DNA of 64,000 nucleotides, taken from Bog-375 sp049698695. Its GTDB lineage: Bacteria; Acidobacteriota; Terriglobia; Bryobacterales; Bryobacteraceae. The notes below the pieces were generated by a model. That model ran no database searches and was not told where the DNA came from. It was given only the letters and a program-made list of their open reading frames with translations. The DNA is taken from contig JBAVYH010000181.1 of the NCBI GenBank assembly GCA_049698695.1, positions 7,295 to 71,294 of the forward strand. Direction: 5' to 3'. The position numbers and the translations under genes were made by a program. Of this stretch, positions 33,813 through 41,698 are shown piece after piece. Numbering within the stretch: position 1 is the stretch's first letter; each line of letters opens with the position of its first letter.

Positions 33813-34655
33813 ATGAGCATCGAGCAGGAGGCGTTAGCACCGAAGAGCCCGCAACTCCGAACGATCGAGCAGGCAGTCACGGTTGGGACGAGACTCCCAA
33901 TTAGCTGGTTCCGAGGCCATGCCAAGACTTATGGGACTTTGACTCCGACCGTTTTTCGAGTCCCGCCCACGACCAGGGGCGGCTATCGGGAATATTGGCT
34001 GGCAGAGCGATTTCGCCTTCGTGCCGGCTCCGTGCAGGCGAACGTACCATCATGGAATGACCACGTTCGGTGGCTGCTGCTCATGCAGCACCATGGCCTG
34101 CCAACCAGACTGCTTGACTGGACGGAGAGTATCCTTGTAGCGCTCTATTTTGCAGTGGAGGGCTCGCCTTGTGAGGCCGGAGAAATCTGGTGTATCCGGC
34201 CAGACGCGCTCAACAACCGGAGTAACTATTTCCTGCACTCAGCTGATCGGCCGATCGTCAAGTATCTGGCAGCAGAGGCGTTCGTCGCCGAATCCGAGAA
34301 ACTTCAGGATCTCGGCCGCGAATTGAAAATCCAACAACCCGTTACTAGGAATCCAATCGCCTTTTTGCCACCCTTGGAGTTCCCACGCATGTCCGCGCAG
34401 TCCAGTAGGTTCACGATTCATCCTCCACCCAATGGTGACAACGCAATCCAGAGAATTCTCGCGCCCCCCCGCGAGGTCATACGATACGAAATTCCCGGCG
34501 ATTGCAAGGCATCCCTTTCGCGAGATCTGACGGCTCTTGAAGTGACCGCGGAGACTTTGTTTCGCAGCCTTGATGCGCTCTCGATAACCATCAAAACCGA
34601 CGTGTACGCCGTTGATCGGGGGGAGAACTATCCGGACCCTCCAATGTTCGATTGA
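33813..34655 (+). CDS. FRG-domain protein
   Basis: This is a 280-residue cytosolic protein. The FRG signature is present: WFRGH (F33-R34-G35), then a region to MQHHGLPTRLLDWTESILVALYFAV (quoted in parts; about 91-115), the conserved His/Asp-rich core of the family. The fold has been linked to ADP-ribosyltransferase-like proteins and often occurs in accessory or phage-related loci, but no reaction is established. Family members usually stop near residue 250, so this is a full domain with a short tail. Base composition is lower in GC than the neighbouring cca gene. A TAATAT box ends six bases before the ATG. It lies inside the segment bounded by family-2 repeats. Confidence 0.88.
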   Translation: MSIEQEALAPKSPQLRTIEQAVTVGTRLPISWFRGHAKTYGTLTPTVFRVPPTTRGGYREYWLAERFRLRAGSVQANVPSWNDHVRWLLLMQHHGLPTRLLDWTESILVALYFAVEGSPCEAGEIWCIRPDALNNRSNYFLHSADRPIVKYLAAEAFVAESEKLQDLGRELKIQQPVTRNPIAFLPPLEFPRMSAQSSRFTIHPPPNGDNAIQRILAPPREVIRYEIPGDCKASLSRDLTALEVTAETLFRSLDALSITIKTDVYAVDRGENYPDPPMFD

Positions 34656-34913
34656 TTGTGCGTGGTACATCGGGCTTAGCCGACCTGCCTTACCCACGGC
34701 CGCCGGGGACTTGGGGTTTGGCCGACGGTTTACCCGCGCCGCTCAGTCATCGCCCACCCGGAAGCAATCCACATGAGCGAGAAGTCGCCAAATCCGACTT
34801 TAGAAACGGGCGCCCAGCGAAACCGAAGCTGAAATCAGAAGACGGGTGCGAGAGAAAGCGCGTGCCCTATCACCTGTTTCACACAGCTTCCTGCCACAAG
34901 TTTTCCGTCGTCG

Positions 34914-35372
34914 CTACGGTTTTGCGGGTCGCTTAATCTCGACATTTAAAACGGTTGTGAGATCGGCATCACTCAACTGATCAAGGCGAAGCCTCGTATG
35001 TTCGCCCATGCGTTTGATCAACGCAAAGAGCTGCGGACTGGCATCCACGCCCTTGTTGATGGTCAAGTGGAAGTCCCGGATGGCATTTCTAACGTTTGGG
35101 GCTCCGGCGAAAAGCAGCTTGGCTCGGTTTATCTCAAAAGAGAACGCGGCAACATCTTGGTCTCTGGGCACTTTGCCCGGAGGGGTGTTGCTGAAGATCG
35201 GGCATAACGCGTACAGGTTTGTAACGCAGGCCACTCGGTGACGACGGATTTCGACGTCCTCCAAGTTGCGGATGCCATTGCGTACGGCCCACAGGGCACC
35301 AATCACCGCGAGGCTACCACCTATAGCGCCACTGATGAAGCCCTCTAGAATGGTTGCAGCTTCTGCAGTCAT
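34914..35372 (-). CDS. Small one-TM membrane protein of unknown function
   Basis: This is a 152-residue protein with N-terminal helix EGFISGAIGGSLAVIGALWAV (in part, about 10-30), then a long cytosolic helical region (IRNLEDVEIRRHRVACVTNL, FSFEINRAKLLFAGAPNVRNAI). The frame runs back to 35648, but codons upstream of ATG 35372 translate the family-2 repeat and are unlikely to be used. The gene is convergent with the FRG gene. A membrane protein beside an FRG protein could be an effector/sensor pair, but this is only inference. No homologous family is recognised. Confidence 0.6.
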   Translation of the reverse strand: MTAEAATILEGFISGAIGGSLAVIGALWAVRNGIRNLEDVEIRRHRVACVTNLYALCPIFSNTPPGKVPRDQDVAAFSFEINRAKLLFAGAPNVRNAIRDFHLTINKGVDASPQLFALIKRMGEHTRLRLDQLSDADLTTVLNVEIKRPAKP

Positions 35373-35579
35373 AATATTGGGGAGCTTAGCACCAATGCGC
35401 ACAGAGCACCACGAGTCCACCTGGCTGGTTTGTCGCCTACAGTTACTTGTGCCCGCCACGGTCAAGAGCGCGCGATAGTACGAGCAGCCCGAAGTCTTCG
35501 CCGCGGCGGTTAACGAGTTCCTCGGCGGACTGTAGAAGAACTTCTTCGACCGCTCAAGGGCTGTGAAAAGACGTGCCGA

Positions 35580-35632
35580 CAAACGGGCGTTGGCAGGCTT
35601 AAGCCTGGCTAAAACCAGGCTTAAGCCGTGCC
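35580..35632. repeat. Palindrome-family-2 full hairpin
   Basis: GGCAGGCTTAAGCCTGG, a loop of CTAAAA, and CCAGGCTTAAGCC make a near-perfect hairpin (35592-35632). The bases before it (35580-35591) extend the match to the inverted half copy at 33614-33641. It is therefore a second repeat family, different from family 1. Confidence 0.8.
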
Positions 35633-35816
35633 GGCGGAGGACCCACAAAGTATGGCCTTTAGGCCCCGTGCCGGAGCGCTAGCTCCATCGAGTCTCGCCA
35701 ACGAGCCTCAGAGACGGGACACCAAACACAGAACCACACCGCGAAGCGGCAGCGATGTTATCATCGCAAATCGGATACGGCCTGGCGGGTTAAGCCAGTA
35801 GGAGCGAATCGATAAC

Positions 35817-36701
35817 GTGTTAGGCGCAATCGAAGCGGGAGGCAGCAAGTTCGTCTGCGGGATCGGCACCACACCCGAGGATCTGATCACCACGCGGATT
35901 CCGACCACCACGCCGGCGGAGACGCTGGAGGCGGCGGTCGAGTTTCTCCGGCGGGAGGCGGGCCGCGAGCTGAAAGCGGTGGGAATTGCATCCTTCGGAC
36001 CGCTCGATCCGCACCCCGGCTCGCCCACCTTCGGCTACATCACCTGCACTCCCAAGCTGGGCTGGCGCGGAACCGACGTGGCAGGCACGTTTCGCAGATG
36101 CTTGGGCGTGCCGGTGGGCTTCGACACGGATGTGAACGGCGCAGCGCTGGCGGAGGCTCGGTGGGGAGCGGCTCAAGGCTTGACCGATTTCATTTACCTC
36201 ACCGTGGGTACGGGCATCGGCGGCGGCGCGATGGTCAATGGAAAACTGCTGCACGGCCTGCTCCATCCGGAAATGGGCCATCTGCGGATTCCGCACGACC
36301 GCACCCGCGATCCTTACGCCGGCGATTGCCCGTTCCACGGCGATTGCCTGGAGGGCCTTGCCTCCGGGCCGGCACTGCGCGCGCGCTGGAGCATGGCGCC
36401 ACGCGAGCTGCCGCCGGCGCACCCGGCCTGGGCGCTGGAAGCGGAGTACCTGGCGCTCGGTCTGCACAACCTGGTGTGCACGCTTTCGCCGCGGCGCATC
36501 GTGATCGGCGGCGGCGTCTTGCAGCAACCGGATCTGCTGCCGATGGTGCGCGCGGAACTGGCCCGGCTGCTGAACGGGTACATCGAAGCGGCGGAGATTG
36601 TCGAGGAGATGGAGAGCTTCGTCGTGCTTCCGAAGCTGGGCGATCGCGCCGGCGTGCTGGGCGCGCTGCTCCTGGCCGAACAGGCGGCACGGCGCGGCTG
36701 A
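35817..36701 (+). CDS. ROK-family sugar kinase, fructokinase-like
   Basis: This is a 294-residue ROK kinase that would phosphorylate a hexose, probably fructose. It starts GTG 35817 with LGAIEAGGSKFVCGIG (ATP-binding) and SFGPLDPHP. It then has GFDTDVNGAALAE (catalytic Asp in DVNGAA), YLTVGTGIGGGAMVNGKLLHG, the HPEMGHLRI ROK hallmark and the zinc site CPFHGDCLEGLASGPAL with its Cys/His ligands. HPEMGHLRIPHD...DCPFHG is the pattern of bacterial fructokinases of the GmuE/ScrK-ROK type. There is no HTH domain, so it is not a repressor. It lies alone between accessory segments; the KdgK-like kinase is 1 kb further on. Confidence 0.92.
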   Translation: MLGAIEAGGSKFVCGIGTTPEDLITTRIPTTTPAETLEAAVEFLRREAGRELKAVGIASFGPLDPHPGSPTFGYITCTPKLGWRGTDVAGTFRRCLGVPVGFDTDVNGAALAEARWGAAQGLTDFIYLTVGTGIGGGAMVNGKLLHGLLHPEMGHLRIPHDRTRDPYAGDCPFHGDCLEGLASGPALRARWSMAPRELPPAHPAWALEAEYLALGLHNLVCTLSPRRIVIGGGVLQQPDLLPMVRAELARLLNGYIEAAEIVEEMESFVVLPKLGDRAGVLGALLLAEQAARRG

Positions 36702-36734
36702 GCGAGCGCGGCGGGTTTCAGCTCCCTCTCCGGC

Positions 36735-37154
36735 TCATTGCATGCCTAGAAGCGGTACTACGGCTTCTGGCGTGAGAGAGCGGACCGGAGACGCGCGAAA
36801 CCCTTTCGGGTCCCGCGTCACGATGTACTCACAACCCGCCAATCGCGCTGCGGCCGCGGTAACCGCATCCTCAAAGTCCGAAAATGGCAATCGCAGCGCC
36901 TCTTGGACGACTGTGCCATCAACGGCAGCTACTCCAAAAACTCTCAGGAGCGACGAAACGATTCGCCCGGCCTTGATCGTGCCCATCTCTTTTCGGACCA
37001 AATAGTGGATGGTCGTTACCGCGTGGGCCGCCAGCATCCCTTCCGTGCTGCCTGTCTCGACGGCGGCCCAGGCTGCTGCACTGGCTTCCACATAAGGTTG
37101 CCGGTCGAGCAGAACGTCGAGGGCGACATTGGTGTCGAAAAGGATTCTCTTCAT
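36735..37154 (-). CDS. PIN-domain toxin, VapC-like
   Basis: This is a 139-residue PIN ribonuclease fold. The acidic metal-binding residues are D7 (ILFDTNVALD), D93/D96 (FSDFEDAV) and D115 (IVTRDPKGF), with an intervening Glu. VapC toxins cut tRNA or rRNA when their antitoxin is lost. The start overlaps the antitoxin stop as ATGA (37151-37154), the standard toxin-second order. It sits between two sugar-kinase genes in an accessory-looking stretch. All acidic residues are kept, so it should be active. Confidence 0.92.
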   Translation of the reverse strand: MKRILFDTNVALDVLLDRQPYVEASAAAWAAVETGSTEGMLAAHAVTTIHYLVRKEMGTIKAGRIVSSLLRVFGVAAVDGTVVQEALRLPFSDFEDAVTAAAARLAGCEYIVTRDPKGFRASPVRSLTPEAVVPLLGMQ

Positions 37155-37381
37155 CGGTATTTCGCAGCCAGATGCTTCCGGTACCCGGCGATGTCCGCAT
37201 GCTTTAATACTCCCCGAACGGAACGCAGAATCGGAGCAGCATCCGTGGCGGCAGAAGGAGGTGCGGCAACCGCAGCCAAGTAGACTTCAACCATCTCCGA
37301 TACGGAGACGCCTCGGCGTTTCGCGTACTGCTTGGCCCGCAAGACGACCCGGTCATCCACGCTTAACGTGAGCTTCGCCAT
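37151..37381 (-). CDS. Ribbon-helix-helix antitoxin (DUF6364-like), partner of the PIN toxin
   Basis: This is a 76-residue antitoxin. MAKLTLSVDDRVVLRAKQYAKRRGVSVSEMVEVYL is the ribbon-helix-helix DNA-binding part (quoted in pieces: KLTLSVDDRVV, YAKRRGVSVSEMVEVYL). The C-terminal 36 residues would block the toxin. ATG 37381 directly follows a palindromic site (37382-37412). It overlaps the toxin gene by four bases. Autorepression by the antitoxin and the toxin-antitoxin complex is expected from the family. Confidence 0.88.
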   Translation of the reverse strand: MAKLTLSVDDRVVLRAKQYAKRRGVSVSEMVEVYLAAVAAPPSAATDAAPILRSVRGVLKHADIAGYRKHLAAKYR

Positions 37382-37412
37382 ATACGTATGATACCAGAGA
37401 AGTAGTACGTAT
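37382..37412 (-). promoter_or_regulatory. Probable operator of the vapC-like operon
   Basis: ATACGTAT at 37382-37389 and TACGTAT at 37406-37412 are inverted copies whose centres lie about 24 bp apart, immediately upstream of the antitoxin ATG. Spacing of about two helical turns suits two ribbon-helix-helix dimers. Confidence 0.6.
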
Positions 37413-37605
37413 CGATTCAGGGTTTCCGGATCCGGCGTGAGACTCCAGGCAAGGCTTGGATCTTTCTGCGACGAAGCAATAGATAGCAATTCGTCCGATC
37501 AGACGGGAAAGTCTTCAACGCACTTTCTCGCACCAGCGTCTGCAGGCCACTCAAAGCGATGGCCTGCCCCACCTCCGGCTTGCTATCCTAGCGATTCGGT
37601 GCGCC

Positions 37606-38700
37606 ATGCCATTGACGATCAAACCTAAGCAGGATTGCCGCTGGGACCTGGTGGCGCTGGGCGAGGTAATGCTGCGCTTCGATCCTGGCGACAAGCGCGT
37701 GGCCACAGCCCGCAGTTTCGACGTTTATGAGGGTGGCGGCGAATATAATGTCGCGCGCGGCCTCAAACGCTGCTTCGGCCTCGATACGGCGATCGTCACC
37801 GCTTTCGCCGATAACCCGATCGGACGGCTCGTCCAGGACCTGATCTACCAGGGCGGCGTCGACCAATCGCTGATCCGCTGGGCGCCCTTCGACGGGGTTG
37901 GCCGCACCGTGCGCAACGGCTTGAACTTCACCGAGCGCGGATTCGGCGCGCGCGCGGCGCTGGGGTGTTCCGACCGCGGTCACACAGCCGTCTCGCAGCT
38001 CGAGCCCGGCCAGATCGATTGGGAGGCCATCTTCGGCCGGCACGGCGCCCGCTGGTTTCACACCGGCGGCATTTTTTGCGCGCTTTCCGAATCCACACCC
38101 GCCGTGGCGATTGAGGCCATCGAGGCGGCGCGCCGCCATGGGGTAGTGGTGTCGTACGATCTCAACTACCGCGCCTCGCTTTGGCAAGCCATCGGCGGCA
38201 AGCAGAAAGCACAGGAGGTCAACCGGCGCATCGCGCCGCTGGTGGACGTGATGATCGGCAATGAAGAGGACTTTTCCGCGGCACTCGGCTTCGAGGTGCC
38301 CGGAGTCGACGAGACCCTGAGCGATTTCGAAGCAGCCTCGTTCCGGCAGATGATCGAGCGGGTGTTGCGCGAGTTTCCCTTCGCCGTGGTCGCCACCACG
38401 CTGCGCAAGGCCAGCACGGCGACGCGCAACGACTGGGGCGCGATTTGCCACGCCGAGGGCCAGTTTTACGAGGCCAAACACCGGCCGGGCCTGGAGATCT
38501 TCGACCGCGTCGGCGGCGGCGATTCGTTCGCCTCGGGATTGATCTATGGGTTCCTCACCGGCCAGCCGCCGCAGTGGGCGGTAGACTGCGGCGCCGCCCA
38601 CGGCGCGCTGGCGATGACCACGCCGGGCGATACTTCGATGGCCACGCTCGACGAAGTGCTGCGCCTGATGCGCGGCGGTGGCGCCCGCATCGCACGTTAG
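37606..38700 (+). CDS. kdgK: PfkB-family sugar kinase, 2-keto-3-deoxygluconate kinase-like
   Basis: This is a 364-residue ribokinase-fold enzyme expected to phosphorylate 2-keto-3-deoxygluconate. It has the early motif LVALGEVMLRFDPGD, GGGEYNVARGLKRCFG (substrate loop), SYDLNYRASLW near residue 185, and the C-terminal PfkB signature VGGGDSFASGLIYG with catalytic Asp near residue 305. The 'RFDP...FxxxxGGxExNvA' opening and the NYR motif favour KdgK over ribokinase. It lies downstream of and divergent from the toxin-antitoxin operon. With the ROK kinase this suggests growth on plant sugars or uronates, though no other pathway gene is near. Confidence 0.85.
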   Translation: MPLTIKPKQDCRWDLVALGEVMLRFDPGDKRVATARSFDVYEGGGEYNVARGLKRCFGLDTAIVTAFADNPIGRLVQDLIYQGGVDQSLIRWAPFDGVGRTVRNGLNFTERGFGARAALGCSDRGHTAVSQLEPGQIDWEAIFGRHGARWFHTGGIFCALSESTPAVAIEAIEAARRHGVVVSYDLNYRASLWQAIGGKQKAQEVNRRIAPLVDVMIGNEEDFSAALGFEVPGVDETLSDFEAASFRQMIERVLREFPFAVVATTLRKASTATRNDWGAICHAEGQFYEAKHRPGLEIFDRVGGGDSFASGLIYGFLTGQPPQWAVDCGAAHGALAMTTPGDTSMATLDEVLRLMRGGGARIAR

Positions 38701-38702
38701 GG

Positions 38703-38750
38703 CTCGCCGGCCGCCGGTCTGCGGCTGCCAAATACCGCCAACTCGAATCC
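38703..38750 (-). pseudogene. Degenerate copy of the 3' end of the methyltransferase gene
   Basis: Bases 38705-38748 match 39777-39820 at about 39 of 43 aligned positions, on the same strand. Read on the minus strand it gives FELAVFGSRRPAAGEP, against FELAVFGGRKPAAGAS at the end of the methyltransferase. No start or upstream part of the gene is present. It lies just after the kdgK stop, on the far side of the DUF4142 gene. Confidence 0.7.
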
Positions 38751-38788
38751 CGCGCTGGCAATTTCTTTCCGCCAGCCACCATCGCTCC

Positions 38789-39451
38789 TTAGTTTTGCTT
38801 GGCCGCGCTCTTTTCGGACTTGTTGAGGTTCTTCGCCAGCTCGAGGTGCTGCTGCAGGGTCGGCAGTACATTGGACGCGAATGCTTTTATATTCGGAATC
38901 GTGCCGCGTTGCGCCTCAGCGGAAAAATCCCTGACCTCCGCCTGCTGATTCTTCAACTGTTCCTTCACGTAGGCTTTGTCGAAGGCATCGCCAGATAGCT
39001 TGGAGAGCTTGGTGACTCGCGATTGATCTTTGGAGCCCAGCGCGTCCGGGATCGGGATGTTCTCCTTACTCGCGACTTGCTTTAACTGCTCGTTCGCTTT
39101 TGCATTGTCAGTGACGATCTTTTGTGCAAATTCCTTGACATCGTCCCTCGATGCCTTTTCCGTAGCGAGTTTGCTGAGTTCCAGATCAACCATTGCGCCC
39201 ACGGCAGCGTACTTGGCGAATAGCTTGTCATCTACTTTTAACCCCGTTGACGCAGGCGTGTTTGGACCCGGGTAACCGTTCATTCCCGGAATCTGGCCGG
39301 GTATGGTTGGGCTGGTTGGGCTTGGGAAAGCCGGGGGTGCCGAAGGGTTCTGTCCAGGAGGCATGCCACCGCCGGAATTTTGGGCGAGCGCCAGTTGTGT
39401 GCACAACAGAGCACCTGCCGAAACGAGGCCCAGATACAGTGTTCGTTTCAT
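38789..39451 (-). CDS. Exported DUF4142 protein
   Basis: This is a 220-residue exported protein. A GGGGAG site lies six bases before ATG 39451 and the signal peptide ends ALAQ. A Pro/Gly-rich linker (GMPPGQNPSAPPAFPSP) leads to the ferritin-like helical DUF4142 domain (about 85-205): YAAVGAMVDLELSKLATEKAS, VKEFAQKIVTDNAKANEQLK and LPTLQQHLELAKNL. In this family the first-helix Glu and later His residues might bind metal; E and H are seen in the first and last helices. Function is unknown and an envelope or stress role is usual speculation. It is bounded by the methyltransferase gene and that gene's remnant. Confidence 0.9.
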   Translation of the reverse strand: MKRTLYLGLVSAGALLCTQLALAQNSGGGMPPGQNPSAPPAFPSPTSPTIPGQIPGMNGYPGPNTPASTGLKVDDKLFAKYAAVGAMVDLELSKLATEKASRDDVKEFAQKIVTDNAKANEQLKQVASKENIPIPDALGSKDQSRVTKLSKLSGDAFDKAYVKEQLKNQQAEVRDFSAEAQRGTIPNIKAFASNVLPTLQQHLELAKNLNKSEKSAAKQN

Positions 39452-39768
39452 CTCAGTCTCCCCAAAAAGACCCACGGCCGCATTTCGCATACTGGCAGCG
39501 CCGGTTGCCGTTACGAACATGAACGGTCGCAGGCATCGAATTTCAGCGACCTTTTGCAGGTCCTCTCACCTGTTAGATGCGGCGGCATTCGTAGCGGGTT
39601 TCAGGGGCGAGAGGGGAACGCCGGTGAGCAAGCCAGGCGAGCGTGTGTTCGTGATTGGGAACACGGCGGTGCACCGTTCTGGCGGTACGAACCAACACTT
39701 CGCTTCGCCGGAGATCAGGCGAGCGTTGCCGATCTGCGGCTGCTGTGTGGCGGCGCCCCCCTCGCACG

Positions 39769-40506
39769 CTATGACGCGCCGGCCGCCGGTTTGCGGCCGC
39801 CGAATACAGCCAACTCGAACACTTTCAGGTAGACGTCGACGTCGGTGTAGCCGATCTCGCGCAGCCACTGGCACTGTGCTTCAACCGGCGCCAGAATATT
39901 CGCCGCCTTGTCGGGACGATCATAGTAGGTCTTCTCCACTTCGGCGCGGCTGCGGCCGGGGTGGTGCCGCTCGAGTTGATCGAGGAAAAGGCCGTCGTGC
40001 ACCGACTCCACCCATGGCGAGGCCGAAGCGACGTGTTCCAGGTTGAGGAACAGTCCGCTGGGCGCGAGCAGACCAAAGACTTCCCGATAAACTTCCCGCT
40101 TGCGGCTGTCCGGCTGGTGGTGAATGGAGTAACCCGACACGATAGCGTCGAAAGGGCCGAATGCACCCGCCGACGCGGTCCAGGATGCGGTTCCGTAATC
40201 GGCGTTGGCGCAGCGCACAGCGTAGCTTTGTCGCGCGAAGCGAGTCCTGGCCGCGTCCAGCATCGGTTCGGAGAAGTCGACCAGCACACCGCGCGCCTGC
40301 GGGAAGCGCTCGAAAATCGTGCCGGCAAGCGCGCCGTCGCCGCAGCCGAGGTCGAGAAAATCCCGCAGCGGCCGGCCCCCCGCCGCCAGTAGCCGCAACA
40401 TCACGTCCAACTGCTCCTGCGCCAGGGGGATAGCACCTCGAACTCCCTCCAGGTAGGTGCTGGCGACGGCGGATGTTTTCCAGACCTCGTCAGTGCGGGC
40501 GGGCAT
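39769..40506 (-). CDS. Class I SAM-dependent methyltransferase
   Basis: This is a 245-residue methyltransferase. The SAM site is FLDLGCGDGALAGTIFERFP (about 50-69), with the acidic residue in GVLVDFSEPMLDAAR and the motif IV region FDAIVSGYSIHHQPD. The late segment LFLNLEHVASASPWVESVHD resembles tRNA cmo5U or small-molecule methyltransferases, with no certain substrate. The last 15 residues form a basic tail (FGGRKPAAGAS) that is duplicated at 38.7 kb. A TAAACT box lies six bases before the GGAAAG/ATG start. Its neighbours give no pathway hint. Confidence 0.88.
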   Translation of the reverse strand: MPARTDEVWKTSAVASTYLEGVRGAIPLAQEQLDVMLRLLAAGGRPLRDFLDLGCGDGALAGTIFERFPQARGVLVDFSEPMLDAARTRFARQSYAVRCANADYGTASWTASAGAFGPFDAIVSGYSIHHQPDSRKREVYREVFGLLAPSGLFLNLEHVASASPWVESVHDGLFLDQLERHHPGRSRAEVEKTYYDRPDKAANILAPVEAQCQWLREIGYTDVDVYLKVFELAVFGGRKPAAGAS

Positions 40507-40598
40507 CTTTCCAGTTTAGCCGCAGCCAAACGCGCGCGGCCAACATGCGCCTTCGCGCGCCGCGGCCGGCACGCATCTCCGGCCGCGGCGCACGAAGC

Positions 40599-41114
40599 TC
40601 AGGCCGACAGCGGCAGCGCCCGGCGGCGAATCACACCGCTGAAATAGTCGCGCAGCGGGTAAAGCGGATACGGCTCCAGCTCCGCGAATGTCCGGCCCAG
40701 CTTCTGTTCGATCCGGTAAACCGAGTGAAAGAAATTACCGCGATCTATGTTCAGTCTGCGGCAGCACAATCTCCAGTCCGCACCCAGCAGGAAATGATAG
40801 CGGAATATCCGGTGCTCCGCCCCGTCCAATGCGCGGCGGCTGACGAGGCAAAAGTCTGCCATGAACTCTTCCGACTTCCGGGAATAGACGCGCCGGCTGT
40901 TGCGGCCGCTGCAAAACTCCAGTGACACCGTGCCGAAGTAGGCTCCCGATTCGGAGCACTCGCGAAAACGTGCCAGACAGGCCCGGAAGATCGCCCGCAA
41001 GGCGCAGTTGCAGGGCACTTCCTTTCCGTTCCTCACAAAACGCGTGCCATATCCATGGCAGTACGCGCACGATGCCTTGGCGACACCAACCGCGTTTGAC
41101 CGATTCCACCGCAT
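40599..41114 (-). CDS. Cys-rich protein with DnaJ-like CxxCxGxG motif, function unknown
   Basis: This is a 171-residue protein. CAYCHGYGTRFVRNGKEVPC then CNCALRAIFRAC near the N-terminus gives a CxxCxGxG motif and several further Cys, suggesting a zinc site. The C-terminal half has DWRLCCRRLNIDRGNFFHSVYRIEQKLGRTFAELEPYPLYPLRDYF (in parts), which looks like a helix-turn-helix, 'R.L.idrgnffH.vYRIEqklGr', seen in other acidobacterial proteins without a named family. It may be a DNA-binding regulator. It is divergent from a small HTH gene across a 300 bp AT-richer region. No ribosome site is strong, so the start is uncertain. Confidence 0.6.
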   Translation of the reverse strand: MRWNRSNAVGVAKASCAYCHGYGTRFVRNGKEVPCNCALRAIFRACLARFRECSESGAYFGTVSLEFCSGRNSRRVYSRKSEEFMADFCLVSRRALDGAEHRIFRYHFLLGADWRLCCRRLNIDRGNFFHSVYRIEQKLGRTFAELEPYPLYPLRDYFSGVIRRRALPLSA

Positions 41115-41414
41115 TATTTGAGAATGTCCTTCCCGGTAACGGCCCCATCAAGGTTCAGCCGCACCGCTGTAGTTAACTGTTCACCAATCTACGCCGACAA
41201 TAGAAAACGTCAAATCATTTCAAACTTACATTTAATGCCAAGCGGTCTGAATGAATCGCCACGTGTATCGTTATCTCTAGTACTACTAGTCATTTATGCT
41301 GCCTAAACGCGACACCGATTTCTAATTCCGTCTTTGATGATTATTCTTGGGATTCAATCTTTTTCGTACTGGACTATTTCCGCGAGGAATAGTGCCTGTG
41401 GCCCACCTACCCCT
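41115..41414. promoter_or_regulatory. AT-richer 300 bp divergent intergenic region
   Basis: This spacer between the Cys-rich gene (minus) and the HTH gene (plus) is clearly richer in A/T than the rest of the window. It contains CTAGTACTACTAG (about 41278-41290), a near-palindrome with a TAGTACTA core that could be an operator. Promoter-like TTTAAT and TTATGC stretches are seen on both strands. No gene is recognised in it. Confidence 0.4.
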
Positions 41415-41663
41415 ATGCCCGGTTTTAGGCAACTCCAATCGCGCCTGATCTCGACGCTGCGGGAAAGAATCCGCAGTGGTGAACTCACCGAGCGGGGTAC
41501 CGCCCGGCTAACCGGTCTCTCCCAGCCCCACATCCATAACGTGTTGAAAGGCAAAAGGTCTCTGTCGGCGGGTGCGGCTGACACCATTCTGCTGGCCGTG
41601 CATCTGGACACGGTGGATCTGTTTCAAACCAGCGAACTGATCGCCGGCCTCGGCCGCCGTTAG
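41415..41663 (+). CDS. Small Cro/CI-type helix-turn-helix protein
   Basis: This is an 82-residue protein. The HTH reads LTERGTARLTGLSQPHIHNVLKGKRSLS (in parts), with the second helix TGLSQPHIHNVLKG resembling XRE repressors, and a final helix ADTILLAVHLDTVDLF. ATG 41415 is preferred because the upstream in-frame sequence to 41334 is unlike a protein and AT-rich. It lies 35 bp before a 185-residue gene on the same strand. A local regulator is likely; whether it controls the divergent Cys-rich gene is unknown. Confidence 0.6.
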   Translation: MPGFRQLQSRLISTLRERIRSGELTERGTARLTGLSQPHIHNVLKGKRSLSAGAADTILLAVHLDTVDLFQTSELIAGLGRR

Positions 41664-41698
41664 GCGGGCATTGCGCCGCCCACACCCGGTCGGGCACT

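Noticed and set aside
35373..35648. 92-codon N-terminal extension of the one-TM protein
   Set aside because: It translates the family-2 palindrome and lacks a ribosome site; ATG 35372 is the better start.
37588..38871. 427-codon minus-strand open frame across kdgK
   Set aside because: Shadow frame; the plus strand shows all PfkB motifs.
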